A DNA stretch of 64,000 nt from Donghicola sp041224595 (GTDB lineage Bacteria > Pseudomonadota > Alphaproteobacteria > Rhodobacterales > Rhodobacteraceae). Position numbers and translations under genes: made by a program. The DNA is taken from assembly GCF_041224595.1 (NCBI RefSeq), contig NZ_JBGFGN010000162.1, positions 62,001 to 126,000 of the forward strand. The letters are read 5' to 3'. Positions within the stretch are counted from its first letter, which is position 1. Each line of letters begins with the position of its first letter. Under the pieces are notes generated by a model. That model did not search any database. It was not told where the DNA came from and saw nothing but the letters and a program-made list of their open reading frames with translations. Below, piece by piece: positions 52,533-61,631 of the stretch.

Positions 52533-52547
52533 GTCAGAGAGGCGCAG

Positions 52548-54353
52548 ATGGCTGCATACGAATACGAAACCCACGATTATGACGTGGTGGTGGTTGGCGC
52601 TGGTGGCGCTGGCCTGCGTGCAACCCTTGGCATGGCCGAACAGGGCCTGCGCACCGCTTGTGTGACCAAGGTTTTCCCGACCCGCTCGCACACTGTTGCG
52701 GCGCAGGGCGGTATCGCTGCTTCGCTGGGGAACATGGGTCCCGACAGCTGGCAGTGGCACATGTACGACACTGTTAAGGGCTCGGACTGGCTCGGTGACA
52801 CCGACGCGATGGAATACCTCGCGCGCGAAGCCCCCGCCGCTGTGTACGAACTGGAGCACTATGGTGTGCCCTTCAGCCGTACCGAAGAAGGCAAGATCTA
52901 CCAGCGTCCCTTTGGTGGTCACACCACCGAGTTCGGCGAAGGCCCGCCCGTACAGCGCACCTGTGCGGCTGCTGACCGGACCGGTCACGCGATCCTGCAC
53001 ACCCTGTACGGCCAGTCGGTCAAGAACAACGCGGAATTCTACATCGAATACTTCGCGCTGGACCTGATCATGTCTGACGACGGCGTCTGCACCGGCGTCG
53101 TTTGCTGGAAGCTGGACGACGGCACCATGCACGTCTTCAACGCGAAGATGGTTGTTCTGGCGACCGGCGGTTACGGCCGTGCCTACTTCAGCGCGACCTC
53201 GGCCCACACCTGCACCGGCGACGGTGGCGGCATGGTGGCCCGCGCGGGTCTGCCCCTACAGGACATGGAATTCGTCCAGTTCCACCCCACCGGGATCTAC
53301 GGCGCAGGCTGTCTGATCACCGAGGGTGCGCGCGGCGAAGGCGGCTACCTGACCAACAGCGAAGGCGAGCGGTTCATGGAGCGTTATGCTCCGAACTACA
53401 AAGACCTTGCGCCGCGTGACTACGTGTCCCGCTGTATGACCATGGAAATCCGCGAAGGTCGCGGTGTTGGCGCCGAAGGCGACCACATCCACCTGAACCT
53501 GTCGCACCTGCCAGCCGAAGCGCTGCACCTGCGTCTGCCCGGTATTTCGGAATCGGCCCGTATCTTTGCTGGCGTCGACGTCACCAAAGAGCCGATCCCC
53601 GTTATCCCGACCGTGCACTACAACATGGGCGGCATTCCCACCAACTACTGGGGCGAAGTGCTGAACCCGACCGCCGAAGACCCGACTGCTGTTGTTCCCG
53701 GCCTGATGGCTGTGGGCGAAGCGGGCTGTGCTTCGGTACACGGTGCGAACCGTCTCGGCTCGAACTCGCTGATCGACCTCGTGGTCTTTGGCCGCGCTGC
53801 CGCGATCCGCGCTGGTGCTGTCGTCGACAAAGAAGCGTCGATCCCCGCGACCAACGTGGCTCAGGTCGAGAAGTGCTTCGATCGCTTCGACGGCGTCCGC
53901 AACGCCCAAGGTGGCACTCCCACCGCTGACCTGCGTCTGGAAATGCAGAAGACCATGCAGCGTGACGCCGCCGTCTTCCGTACCGCCGAGACCATGAAGC
54001 AGGGTGTCGAGGACATGACCGCCATCGCGGGCAAGATGGGCGACCTGAAGGTCACCGACCGCAGCCTTGTCTGGAACACCGACCTGATGGAATCGCTGGA
54101 ACTGACCAACCTGATGCCGAACGCGCTGGCCACCATCTACGGTGCCGAAGCCCGTCATGAATCCCGCGGCGCCCACGCGCACGAGGATTACTCGGAGCGC
54201 GACGACGAAAACTGGCGTGTGCACACCGTCAGCCGCGTCGATGGCAACAAGGTCGATCTGTCCTACCGTCCGATCATCACCGATCCTCTGACCACCGAGG
54301 ACCAAGGCGGCATCGAGATCAAGAAAATCGCGCCCAAGGCACGTACCTTCTGA
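52548..54353 (+). CDS. sdhA: Succinate dehydrogenase flavoprotein subunit
   Basis: SdhA oxidises succinate with covalently bound FAD. The 601-residue product has the standard length, the Rossmann motif VVVGAGGAGLRATLG, the FAD-linking histidine in RSHTVAAQGGIAASLGN, and the substrate-site HPTGIYGAG, VHGANRLGSNSL and YNMGGIPTNYWG. The stop overlaps the ATG of the lipoprotein gene by one base (TGATG). Confidence 0.98.
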   Translation: MAAYEYETHDYDVVVVGAGGAGLRATLGMAEQGLRTACVTKVFPTRSHTVAAQGGIAASLGNMGPDSWQWHMYDTVKGSDWLGDTDAMEYLAREAPAAVYELEHYGVPFSRTEEGKIYQRPFGGHTTEFGEGPPVQRTCAAADRTGHAILHTLYGQSVKNNAEFYIEYFALDLIMSDDGVCTGVVCWKLDDGTMHVFNAKMVVLATGGYGRAYFSATSAHTCTGDGGGMVARAGLPLQDMEFVQFHPTGIYGAGCLITEGARGEGGYLTNSEGERFMERYAPNYKDLAPRDYVSRCMTMEIREGRGVGAEGDHIHLNLSHLPAEALHLRLPGISESARIFAGVDVTKEPIPVIPTVHYNMGGIPTNYWGEVLNPTAEDPTAVVPGLMAVGEAGCASVHGANRLGSNSLIDLVVFGRAAAIRAGAVVDKEASIPATNVAQVEKCFDRFDGVRNAQGGTPTADLRLEMQKTMQRDAAVFRTAETMKQGVEDMTAIAGKMGDLKVTDRSLVWNTDLMESLELTNLMPNALATIYGAEARHESRGAHAHEDYSERDDENWRVHTVSRVDGNKVDLSYRPIITDPLTTEDQGGIEIKKIAPKARTF

Positions 54354-54682
54354 TGGGTCTTGCGGGGGCATATCGGGCGGGTTTTCCTGCCGGATTGCTG
54401 CTGGGGCTGGCGGCTTGCGGATCGCAAGCACCTGTCTCGCAGGCTCCTGCACCGGCTGACCGGATGGATGCCTATCAGGCTGTCCGTCCGGTGGTTGCAA
54501 ACTATATTCCTGCGGCGCAGGTTGATGTGGTCACCTCTTGTGTGATCCAGACAGCCCCCGCCGCGGATATTTCGAACTTTGCCCAGACGGGTGGGGCGAT
54601 CGGCGAACAGCAGACGCTCCGCATTCTGGACCTGATCAAGGCGCATCGCGCCAACGATTGTATCGCGAAACAGCTTCTCTGA
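54353..54682 (+). CDS. Small lipoprotein between sdhA and sdhB
   Basis: The 109-residue product has a signal sequence and lipobox (LAAC, cysteine at residue 22) and two further cysteines (VTSCVIQ and NDCIAKQ). It is coupled to sdhA by one base and lies 12 bp before sdhB, so it is made with complex II subunits. I do not recognise the family. Together with the lipoprotein between sucC and sucD, and others in the window, it forms a pattern of small envelope lipoproteins placed in enzyme operons. Confidence 0.72.
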   Translation: MGLAGAYRAGFPAGLLLGLAACGSQAPVSQAPAPADRMDAYQAVRPVVANYIPAAQVDVVTSCVIQTAPAADISNFAQTGGAIGEQQTLRILDLIKAHRANDCIAKQLL

Positions 54683-54694
54683 GAGGAGAGACCC

Positions 54695-55474
54695 ATGGTT
54701 GAATTGGCTCTGCCCAAGAATAGCCGTATCACCACAGGCAAAACCTGGCCCAAGCCCGAGGGCGCGACGAACCTGCGTACCGTGCAGATCTATCGCTGGA
54801 ACCCTGATGACGGCAAAAACCCCAGCGTCGATACCTACTTTGTCGATATGGACACCTGTGGTCCGATGATTCTGGACGTTCTGATCAAGATCAAGAACGA
54901 GATGGACCCCACGCTGGCCTTCCGCCGCTCGTGCCGTGAAGGCATCTGTGGTTCGTGCGCCATGAACATCGACGGCATTAACACGCTGGCCTGTATCTAT
55001 GGCACCGACGAAGTCAAAGGCGACATCAAGATCTACCCGCTACCCCACATGCCCGTGGTCCGCGACCTGATCCCCGACCTGACGCACTTCTACGCGCAGC
55101 ACGCCAGCATCATGCCTTGGCTCGAAACCAAGACAAACACACCCGCCAAAGAGTGGAAGCAGTCGATCGAAGACCGCGAGAAGCTAGACGGCCTCTACGA
55201 ATGTGTGATGTGCGCCTGCTGTTCGACCAGCTGCCCCAGCTACTGGTGGAACGGCGATCGTTACCTCGGGCCAGCAGCGCTGCTGCATGCTTACCGCTGG
55301 CTGATTGACAGCCGCGACGAAGCGACCGGCGAGCGTCTGGACAACCTTGAAGACCCCTTCAAGCTGTACCGCTGCCACACCATCATGAACTGCGCGAAAA
55401 CCTGCCCCAAGGGTCTGAACCCTGCCAAGGCAATCGCGTCGATCAAGAAAATGATGGTTGATCGGGCCTACTGA
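54695..55474 (+). CDS. sdhB: Succinate dehydrogenase iron-sulfur subunit
   Basis: SdhB carries electrons from FAD to quinone through three clusters. The 259-residue product has the [2Fe-2S] motif CREGICGSCAMNIDG, the [4Fe-4S] motif CVMCACCSTSCP and the [3Fe-4S] region HTIMNCAKTCPKGLNP. ATG 54695 follows GAGAGGAGAG. A strong hairpin follows at 55499. Confidence 0.98.
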   Translation: MVELALPKNSRITTGKTWPKPEGATNLRTVQIYRWNPDDGKNPSVDTYFVDMDTCGPMILDVLIKIKNEMDPTLAFRRSCREGICGSCAMNIDGINTLACIYGTDEVKGDIKIYPLPHMPVVRDLIPDLTHFYAQHASIMPWLETKTNTPAKEWKQSIEDREKLDGLYECVMCACCSTSCPSYWWNGDRYLGPAALLHAYRWLIDSRDEATGERLDNLEDPFKLYRCHTIMNCAKTCPKGLNPAKAIASIKKMMVDRAY

Positions 55475-55498
55475 TCATACCAGATCTAGCAATGTTAG

Positions 55499-55530
55499 CG
55501 CGCCGTTACCCAATACTGGGTAGCGGCGCG
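55499..55530 (+). terminator. Intrinsic terminator of the sdh operon
   Basis: CGCGCCGTTACCCA (55499-55512) pairs with TGGGTAGCGGCGCG (55517-55530) through one G-U wobble, with a 4-base loop, followed by a poor T tract (TTGCGTTTG). Confidence 0.75.
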
Positions 55531-55652
55531 TTGCGTTTGCGACACAGTTCTAAAGGATATGCTGCACCTGCAAAGATGTAGGGGTGTTCGTCTGGAAAAA
55601 GAGGATCATATCAACAGGCAGGGAGGAGCTACCTAGTTCAAAAGGTGCTCAC

Positions 55653-55805
55653 ATGTTGGAAGTAAAACTTTCCCCTGCCGACGAAGCTCTCGAGCAAATG
55701 TTCGGTTACTACACTCCCGAAGCCGAGTTGGCTGCTCCGGCCCCGACTGCGTTCGAGGAAGAAGCCGCGAACACCGACTACGCGGAATATTTCGAGGCCG
55801 CGTAA
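55653..55805 (+). CDS. Acidic small protein (50 residues)
   Basis: The product is strongly acidic, with EALEQMFGYYTPEAELA in the middle and a C-terminus of EAANTDYAEYFEAA. There is no membrane segment or signal. ATG 55653 follows AAGGTG at good distance; the ORF runs further upstream without a ribosome site. Terminators flank it on both sides, which supports a real monocistronic gene. I do not recognise the family. Confidence 0.6.
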   Translation: MLEVKLSPADEALEQMFGYYTPEAELAAPAPTAFEEEAANTDYAEYFEAA

Positions 55806-55820
55806 TTTGCGACCTCGCAG

Positions 55821-55860
55821 CCCCGTGCAGGACCCTCCTCCTTGCACGGGGTTTGCTTTT
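55821..55860 (+). terminator. Intrinsic terminator after the acidic small protein
   Basis: CCCCGTGCA (55821-55829) pairs with TGCACGGGG (55843-55851), followed by TTTGCTTTT. It lies 16 bp after the stop codon. Confidence 0.85.
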
Positions 55861-55910
55861 CCAGCGCAGGCTTTTAGGTCTAGGCGCATGATCCCCAGAG
55901 GAGCCCCCGT

Positions 55911-56123
55911 ATGATTGTCGCTGTTGGATTGATCATTGCCTTTGTGCTGGTGCTGATCTTCTCGAACCGCCAAACGCGCAACTGCCGTTGGCGCGAGAAC
56001 CGGCGCAACGATCGTGACGGCCAGCGCTACTACCACTGTGTCAGTTGCGGGGCAGAGACATGGGGCGATCCAAAGCACCCCCCGAAAGTCTGTCTAAAGC
56101 CCGACAAAGACAGCGAGGTCTGA
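55911..56123 (+). CDS. Small membrane-anchored protein with CxxC motif
   Basis: The 70-residue product has an N-terminal membrane helix (MIVAVGLIIAFVLVLIF), a basic linker, and a C-terminal zinc-ribbon-like cluster (YYHCVSCGAETWG and later KVCLK). GAGGAGCCCCC precedes ATG 55911. The cytoplasmic tail may bind metal. The function is not known. Confidence 0.7.
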   Translation: MIVAVGLIIAFVLVLIFSNRQTRNCRWRENRRNDRDGQRYYHCVSCGAETWGDPKHPPKVCLKPDKDSEV

Positions 56124-56209
56124 CCTCTCCCTAACGTGGTATGTCGCATTTGGGCTTTTTCTGGCGCGCATCCTGTGGCCTTCTTTCTGTCGCAAGACAG
56201 GAGACCCCC

Positions 56210-57055
56210 ATGTGTAACGCCCCCTCCGACGCTGAGGCCCGCCGCGCGATCAAGCCTGTGATTTGCTATCCGACGGACACTCTGCCTGAACCCGACATGG
56301 CGGTGTATGAAGCGGCGCGCATCGGGGCAAAGATTGTAGATACAGTGATCGTCCCCTCGCGCGAGGCGGCGAGTTTCACGGCGCCTGCGGGGCACTTTTT
56401 TCGCATCACGTCGGTCGAAGGGCCTCAGGTCGGCGACCTGAACCTGTGGAATGCGAACGATCTGTCAGAGCGGTTTTTCAGTGGCAAAACCCGCGCCCTG
56501 CACGGCACCCATGTCACAACTGGCGATCGTTTGTGGTCTAACCTGCCACATATGCGGCCCATGGCGACGGTCACCCACGACACCTTGTGCTGGTACGGAA
56601 TCGACCAGTACGGTGGCTCTGTCCACGACGTGATCGGCACACGCTGCGATCCTTACACCCATAACCTGTTGTCCGGCGGGCAATATCACCAATGCTGCCA
56701 TTCGAACCTGACACGGGCGTTATCGGAACACTCGGGCCTGTCCTTGGCGCAGGCAGAGCCGCACATCCACGATGTCCTGAACGTGTTCATGTGCACGGGA
56801 TTCACCCGCGACACCGGCCAATATTTCATGAAGGCCAGCCCAGTCCGCCCCGGCGATTACATCGAATTCTTCGCGGAGATCGACCTGCTCGGAGCGCTCA
56901 GCGCTTGTCCAGGGGGCGATTGTAGCAGTGAGCATTCCAGCGATATGGCTGCCTGCTATCCGCTGCAAATCGACATCCTGCGCCCCGCCGCAGGGGCACT
57001 GGACACATGGCAACCGCCCGCAACAAACGGATACGACCGCAGCCACGGGCAGTAG
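56210..57055 (+). CDS. DUF1989 family protein (urea carboxylase-associated type)
   Basis: The 281-residue product belongs to DUF1989, the family of urea-amidolyase-associated proteins, with GDLNLWNANDLSERFFSGKT, HDTLCWYGIDQYGGSVH, YHQCCHSNLTRAL and VFMCTGFTRDTGQYFMKASP. Cysteines and histidines in the third segment may bind a metal. It is not next to any urea or guanidine gene, so its substrate is uncertain. ATG 56210 follows ACAGGAGA; the frame runs further back without a ribosome site. It converges on deoD with a 3-bp gap. Confidence 0.85.
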   Translation: MCNAPSDAEARRAIKPVICYPTDTLPEPDMAVYEAARIGAKIVDTVIVPSREAASFTAPAGHFFRITSVEGPQVGDLNLWNANDLSERFFSGKTRALHGTHVTTGDRLWSNLPHMRPMATVTHDTLCWYGIDQYGGSVHDVIGTRCDPYTHNLLSGGQYHQCCHSNLTRALSEHSGLSLAQAEPHIHDVLNVFMCTGFTRDTGQYFMKASPVRPGDYIEFFAEIDLLGALSACPGGDCSSEHSSDMAACYPLQIDILRPAAGALDTWQPPATNGYDRSHGQ

Positions 57056-57058
57056 CCG

Positions 57059-57763
57059 TCAAGCAAACGCTGCTTCCAAAGCGATCTCCACCATCTCTCC
57101 AAAGCTGCGCTCGCGATCCTCGCTTGGCAGAGACTCGCCGGTCTGCAAATGATCCGAAATCGTCAGCACAGCCAAAGCGCGACGTCCATAGCGCGCCGCC
57201 AATGTGTACAGCTCGGCCGCTTCCATCTCGACCGCGAGAATGCCGTGACGGGTCATCTGCTCGTTCAGATCAGGGCGCTCGTCATAGAACACGTCAGAGC
57301 TATAGATCCCGCCCACATGAGGTACCGACCCCCGCGCTTCGGCCGCCACAACAGCCGCACGCAGCAGCCCAAAATCCGCAGAGGGCGCATAGTTCAACTC
57401 GCGGAAAATCCCCGAAGACGGCGTCGACAAGGTTGAACTAGTCATCGCGATCACCAGATCGCGAATTTTGACCTGCGGCTGCATGCCTCCTGCCGATCCG
57501 ATTCGGATCAGAGTCTGGACTCCGTACTCTTTAATCAGTTCGTTCGCGTAGATCGACAGGGAGGGCATCCCCATTCCGCTGCCCTGAATGGTCACCCGAT
57601 TCCCGCGCCACATACCGGTGTAGCCGAGCATGCCGCGCACTTCGTTCACCAGTTCCGCCCCCTCCAGAAACTGCTCTGCAGCCCATTTCGCACGATAGGG
57701 ATCACCCGGCATCAGCACGGTCTCGGCGATTTGCCCTGGCTTTGCGCCAATATGCACTGTCAT
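57059..57763 (-). CDS. deoD: Purine-nucleoside phosphorylase (DeoD type)
   Basis: DeoD splits purine (deoxy)nucleosides with phosphate into base and (deoxy)ribose 1-phosphate. The 234-residue product has the hexameric-PNP pattern: PGDPYRAKWAAEQFLE, GSGMGMPSLSIYANELI, RIGSAGG, SSDVFYDERPDL and VEMEAAELY, ending in TISDHLQTGE. ATG 57763 follows GGGAG; ATG 57829 upstream does not have a site. ecm, on the same strand, starts 2 kb further upstream and ends before this gene with a hairpin. Confidence 0.95.
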   Translation of the reverse strand: MTVHIGAKPGQIAETVLMPGDPYRAKWAAEQFLEGAELVNEVRGMLGYTGMWRGNRVTIQGSGMGMPSLSIYANELIKEYGVQTLIRIGSAGGMQPQVKIRDLVIAMTSSTLSTPSSGIFRELNYAPSADFGLLRAAVVAAEARGSVPHVGGIYSSDVFYDERPDLNEQMTRHGILAVEMEAAELYTLAARYGRRALAVLTISDHLQTGESLPSEDRERSFGEMVEIALEAAFA

Positions 57764-57793
57764 CTCAAAGACTCCCGTATTTACCTGCCGGTC

Positions 57794-57839
57794 AAAAAAG
57801 AACGGGGCCCGCCGATTGGCAAGCCCCATGCTTCTTTTT
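57794..57839 (-). terminator. Hairpin-like terminator of ecm
   Basis: On the minus strand AAAAAGAAGCATGGGGC pairs imperfectly with GCCCCGTTCTTTTTT, with a loop of about 15 bases including GGCGGG, and ends in a T tract. It lies 48-93 bp after the ecm stop. The stem is interrupted. Confidence 0.5.
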
Positions 57840-57887
57840 GCAATAAATACTCAGCGTCACGGACGGTCCAGCCGCCGCAGAAGCCGG

Positions 57888-59855
57888 TTATTCAGCGGCA
57901 ACCGGTGCAGGATCAACCAGCGTCACGATATCCATCATGATCCGGTTCAATTCAAAGTCCTTGGGAGTATAGACCTTGGCCACACCGAACCCGAGTAGAC
58001 GCTGCGCGTCCTCGTCTGGGATGATTCCGCCGACGACCACAGGGATGTCCCCCAACCCCGCTGACCGCATTCGGTTCATCACGTCTTCCACAAGCGGGAT
58101 ATGGCTGCCGGACAGAATCGACAACCCGACCACATGGACGTCATCCTCTTGAGCAGCTTTCACGATCTCTTCGGGTGTCAGGCGGATGCCTTCGTACTCG
58201 ATATCCATGCCGCAGTCGCGTGCACGAAACGCAATCTGCTCTGCTCCGTTCGAGTGACCGTCAAGGCCGGGCTTGCCCACGAGGAATTTCAGGCGGCGTC
58301 CCAGCTTGTCGCTGACTGCGTCCACCGCCTCGCGGATGTCGTCCAGACCCTCGGTCTTGTTCGAGATACCGCGCGCGACGCCCGTCGGACCGCGGTATTC
58401 GCCAAAAGCGGCGCGCATCTCTGCGGCCCATTCACCGGTGGTCGCGCCAGCCTTAGCGGCTTTGATTGAGGCGGGCATGACGTTGCCGCCAGCTTTGGTG
58501 GTCTCGCGCAGCTCGGCCAGAGCAGCCTGTACGGCGGCTTCGTCCCGCTCGGCGCGCCATGCGTTCAGGCGTGCGATCTGTTCCTGCTCGACGGCGGGGT
58601 CAACAACCATGATGCCGCCGTCCTCGCCCATTAGCGGGCTGGGTTCGCCCTGCTGGAACTTGTTCACGCCAACGACGATGGTCTCGTTCTTTTCGATACG
58701 GTTTAGGCGATCCGCGTTCGATTCGACCAGTCGGCCCTTCATGTATTCGATCGAGCTAACCGCACCACCCATGCCGTCCAGCTGCGCCAATTCCTGACGT
58801 GCGCCTTCTTTCAGGGCTTCGACCTTGGCATCGACTGCGGGGTTGCCGTCGAACAGGTCTTCGTATTCCAGAAGATCGGTCTCGTAGGCCAAGATCTGCT
58901 GCATACGCATCGACCACTGCTGATCCCACGGGCGGGGCAGGCCAAGCGCTTCGTTCCATGCGGGCAGCTGCACGGCGCGGGCGCGGGCCTTTTTCGACAG
59001 GGTCACGGCGAGCATCTCGATCAGGATGCGGTACACATTGTTTTCAGGCTGCTGCTCGGTCAGGCCAAGGCTGTTGACCTGCACGCCATAGCGGAAACGA
59101 CGGTACTTCGCCTCTTCAACACCATAGCGCTCTAGGCAGATTTCGTCCCATAGGTCCACGAACGCGCGCATTTTGCACATCTCGGTGACAAAGCGAATCC
59201 CTGCGTTCACGAAGAAACTGATGCGGCCAACCAGCGTCGGGAAATCCTCGGCGGGGACGCGCGGGCGCAATTCGTCCAGAACGGCGGTCGCGGTGGCCAA
59301 AGCGAAGGCGAGCTCCTGCTCTGGCGTCGCACCGGCCTCTTGCAGGTGATAGGAACACACGTTCATCGGGTTCCACTTGGGCACGTTCTGGTAGCAGTAC
59401 TCGGCCACATCCGCGATCAGCTTGAGAGACGGCTTGGGCGGGCAGATATAAGTCCCGCGCGATAGGTATTCCTTGATCAGGTCGTTCTGGACAGTACCCT
59501 GCAGCTTGGAGACGTCCGCGCCCTGTTCCTCTGCCACAGCAATATAAAGAGACAGCAGCCAAGGCGCCGTCGCGTTGATGGTCATAGAGGTGTTCATCTG
59601 TTCCAGCGGGATCTGGTCGAATAGGGTGCGCATATCCCCCAGATGGCAAACGGGCACGCCAACCTTGCCAACCTCGCCTTTGGCCAGAACGTGGTCGCTG
59701 TCATAACCAGTCTGGGTGGGCAGGTCGAATGCGACCGAGAGACCGGTCTGACCCTTGGCCAGGTTACCACGATAAAGGGCGTTCGACGCGGCTGCGGTCG
59801 AGTGGCCAGCATAGGTGCGGATCAGCCAGGGGCGGTCTTTCTGAGTCTCGGTCAT
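57888..59855 (-). CDS. ecm: Ethylmalonyl-CoA mutase
   Basis: Ecm is the coenzyme B12-dependent mutase that turns (2R)-ethylmalonyl-CoA into (2S)-methylsuccinyl-CoA, the signature step of the ethylmalonyl-CoA pathway. The 655-residue product has a methylmalonyl-CoA-mutase-like barrel (FDLPTQTGYDSDH near the start, MNTSMTINATAPWLLSLY) and a C-terminal cobalamin domain with DGHSNGAEQ, SILSGSH and VVGGIIP. It is divergent from ccr, which makes its substrate. ATG 59855 follows GCGAGG. Confidence 0.95.
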   Translation of the reverse strand: MTETQKDRPWLIRTYAGHSTAAASNALYRGNLAKGQTGLSVAFDLPTQTGYDSDHVLAKGEVGKVGVPVCHLGDMRTLFDQIPLEQMNTSMTINATAPWLLSLYIAVAEEQGADVSKLQGTVQNDLIKEYLSRGTYICPPKPSLKLIADVAEYCYQNVPKWNPMNVCSYHLQEAGATPEQELAFALATATAVLDELRPRVPAEDFPTLVGRISFFVNAGIRFVTEMCKMRAFVDLWDEICLERYGVEEAKYRRFRYGVQVNSLGLTEQQPENNVYRILIEMLAVTLSKKARARAVQLPAWNEALGLPRPWDQQWSMRMQQILAYETDLLEYEDLFDGNPAVDAKVEALKEGARQELAQLDGMGGAVSSIEYMKGRLVESNADRLNRIEKNETIVVGVNKFQQGEPSPLMGEDGGIMVVDPAVEQEQIARLNAWRAERDEAAVQAALAELRETTKAGGNVMPASIKAAKAGATTGEWAAEMRAAFGEYRGPTGVARGISNKTEGLDDIREAVDAVSDKLGRRLKFLVGKPGLDGHSNGAEQIAFRARDCGMDIEYEGIRLTPEEIVKAAQEDDVHVVGLSILSGSHIPLVEDVMNRMRSAGLGDIPVVVGGIIPDEDAQRLLGFGVAKVYTPKDFELNRIMMDIVTLVDPAPVAAE

Positions 59856-60031
59856 CGGTGCCTCGCAATGAATACAGTTCAGCAATTTTCTTGCGTTCGT
59901 GTCTTAGTACTTGGAATTATATGGCGCTGTCAATTCGCCGCGATGCGGCGCAAACCCCTATTTTTCAAGATGCTCGCGCAGCATTCGACTTTCGTCGCGA
60001 CATAAAATTTCAAAATGACGCGTGAAAACTG

Positions 60032-60060
60032 TTGCGATGTTGCGTGGCCGATTATATCCA
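60032..60060 (+). promoter_or_regulatory. Candidate ccr promoter
   Basis: TTGCGA (60032-60037) and TATCCA (60055-60060) are 17 bp apart in the 281-bp region between ecm and ccr. The -10 match is poor. A direct repeat GTTGCGATGTTGCG overlaps the -35 box and could be a regulator site. The region also has the inverted repeat CGCCGC-GAT-GCGGCG at 59936-59950. Confidence 0.3.
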
Positions 60061-60136
60061 TGCTGCAGAGGCAGCGCGATTCTGCGCCGCAGAAGAGAGT
60101 TACCCCCGAAACATTCGGGAGCATGGAGGCACAACG

Positions 60137-61420
60137 ATGGCACTTGATACAAACACTGGGATTGCCCCCTACGATGCGCCGGAAAAGGAACTGTACGAAG
60201 TGGGCGAAATGCCGCCCCTCGGATACGTTCCCCCGAAAATGTATGCGTGGGCGATCCGCCGCGAGCGTCACGGCGAACCGGAAACTTCGTTCCAGAAAGA
60301 GGTCGTAGACACTTGGCAAATCGACAGCCACGAAGTGCTGGTCCTCGTGATGGCTGCCGGTGTTAACTATAACGGCGTCTGGGCCGGTCTCGGTCAACCG
60401 ATCTCGCCCTTTGACGTTCACAAGCAAGACTACCACATCGCAGGCTCGGATGCCTCGGGGATTGTGTGGGCCGTTGGCGATAAAGTGAAAAACTGGAAGG
60501 TGGGTGATGAAGTTGTCATCCATTGTAACCAAGACGATGGCGACGACGAAGAGTGCAACGGCGGCGATCCGATGTTCTCTCCGACTCAGCGTATCTGGGG
60601 CTACGAAACCGGTGACGGTTCGTTCGCTCAGTTCACACGCGTTCAGGCCCAGCAGCTGATGCCCCGTCCCAAGCACCTGACTTGGGAAGAGAGCGCCTGT
60701 TACACCCTGACTCTGGCGACCGCATACCGGATGTTGTTCGGCCACCATCCCCACGAGCTGAAGCCCGGCCAGAACGTTCTGGTTTGGGGTGCGTCGGGCG
60801 GTCTGGGTTCGTACGCTATCCAGTTGGCGAATACCGCAGGTGCAAACGCGATCGGCGTTATCTCGGACGAGAGCAAGCGTCAGTTCGTTCTGGATCAGGG
60901 TGCCAAAGGCGTCATCAACCGCAAGGAATTTGACTGCTGGGGTCAGCTGCCCACCGTGAACTCGCCCGAGTACAATGCGTGGCTGAAAGAGGCGCGCAAG
61001 TTCGGCAAGGCGATCTGGGACATCACCGGTAAGGGCGTGAACGTGGACATGGTCTTCGAACACCCCGGCGAGGCGACGTTCCCTGTTTCGACCCTGATCG
61101 TGAAAAAGGGCGGCATCGTTGTGATCTGCGCCGGTACCTCTGGCTTCAACACCACGTTTGATGTGCGCTACATGTGGATGCACCAGAAGCGTCTGCAGGG
61201 CTCGCACTTTGCGAACCTGAAACAGGCTGCCTCGGCGAACCGTCTGATGTGCGAGCGTCGTCTGGACCCCTGCATGTCCGAAGTGTTCGAGTGGGAGCAA
61301 ATCCCGCAGGCGCACACCAAAATGCTGCGCAACGAGCACAAGCCCGGCAACATGGCCGTACTGGTTCAGGCTCCGAAAACCGGTCTGCGCACCTTTGAAG
61401 AGGCGCTTGAAGCGCGTTAA
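60137..61420 (+). CDS. ccr: Crotonyl-CoA carboxylase/reductase
   Basis: Ccr reduces and carboxylates crotonyl-CoA to ethylmalonyl-CoA with NADPH and CO2, the key entry of the ethylmalonyl-CoA pathway. The 427-residue medium-chain dehydrogenase has MYAWAIRRERHGEP, the family insertion IHCNQDDGDDEECNGGDP, the NADP-binding WGASGGLGSYAIQLA, and GVNVDMVFEHPGEATFPVS. ATG 60137 follows GGAGG at 60125-60129. A terminator lies 29 bp after the gene. Confidence 0.97.
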   Translation: MALDTNTGIAPYDAPEKELYEVGEMPPLGYVPPKMYAWAIRRERHGEPETSFQKEVVDTWQIDSHEVLVLVMAAGVNYNGVWAGLGQPISPFDVHKQDYHIAGSDASGIVWAVGDKVKNWKVGDEVVIHCNQDDGDDEECNGGDPMFSPTQRIWGYETGDGSFAQFTRVQAQQLMPRPKHLTWEESACYTLTLATAYRMLFGHHPHELKPGQNVLVWGASGGLGSYAIQLANTAGANAIGVISDESKRQFVLDQGAKGVINRKEFDCWGQLPTVNSPEYNAWLKEARKFGKAIWDITGKGVNVDMVFEHPGEATFPVSTLIVKKGGIVVICAGTSGFNTTFDVRYMWMHQKRLQGSHFANLKQAASANRLMCERRLDPCMSEVFEWEQIPQAHTKMLRNEHKPGNMAVLVQAPKTGLRTFEEALEAR

Positions 61421-61448
61421 GCGCGAAAAACCAGAAGCCGCTTAAATC

Positions 61449-61482
61449 AAGCCGCGTGTCCCGCTGGGATGCGCGGCTTTCT
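61449..61482 (+). terminator. Intrinsic terminator of ccr
   Basis: AAGCCGCG (61449-61456) pairs with CGCGGCTT (61472-61479), followed by TCTG. The inner TCCCGCTGGGA can form a second stem. The T tract is short. Confidence 0.6.
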
Positions 61483-61631
61483 GATTGCGGAGCAAATAAA
61501 AGACATGTTAGCAGAAATTAAAGCCTTGAAGTTGTTTGTTCTTCACCGCAATCTGATTTCGTTTGTTTAAGTCTGTTTTGCGGCTCGGATGAAATCGCCG
61601 ACCGCCTCCTTTTTTATCAGGAGCCTAATTT

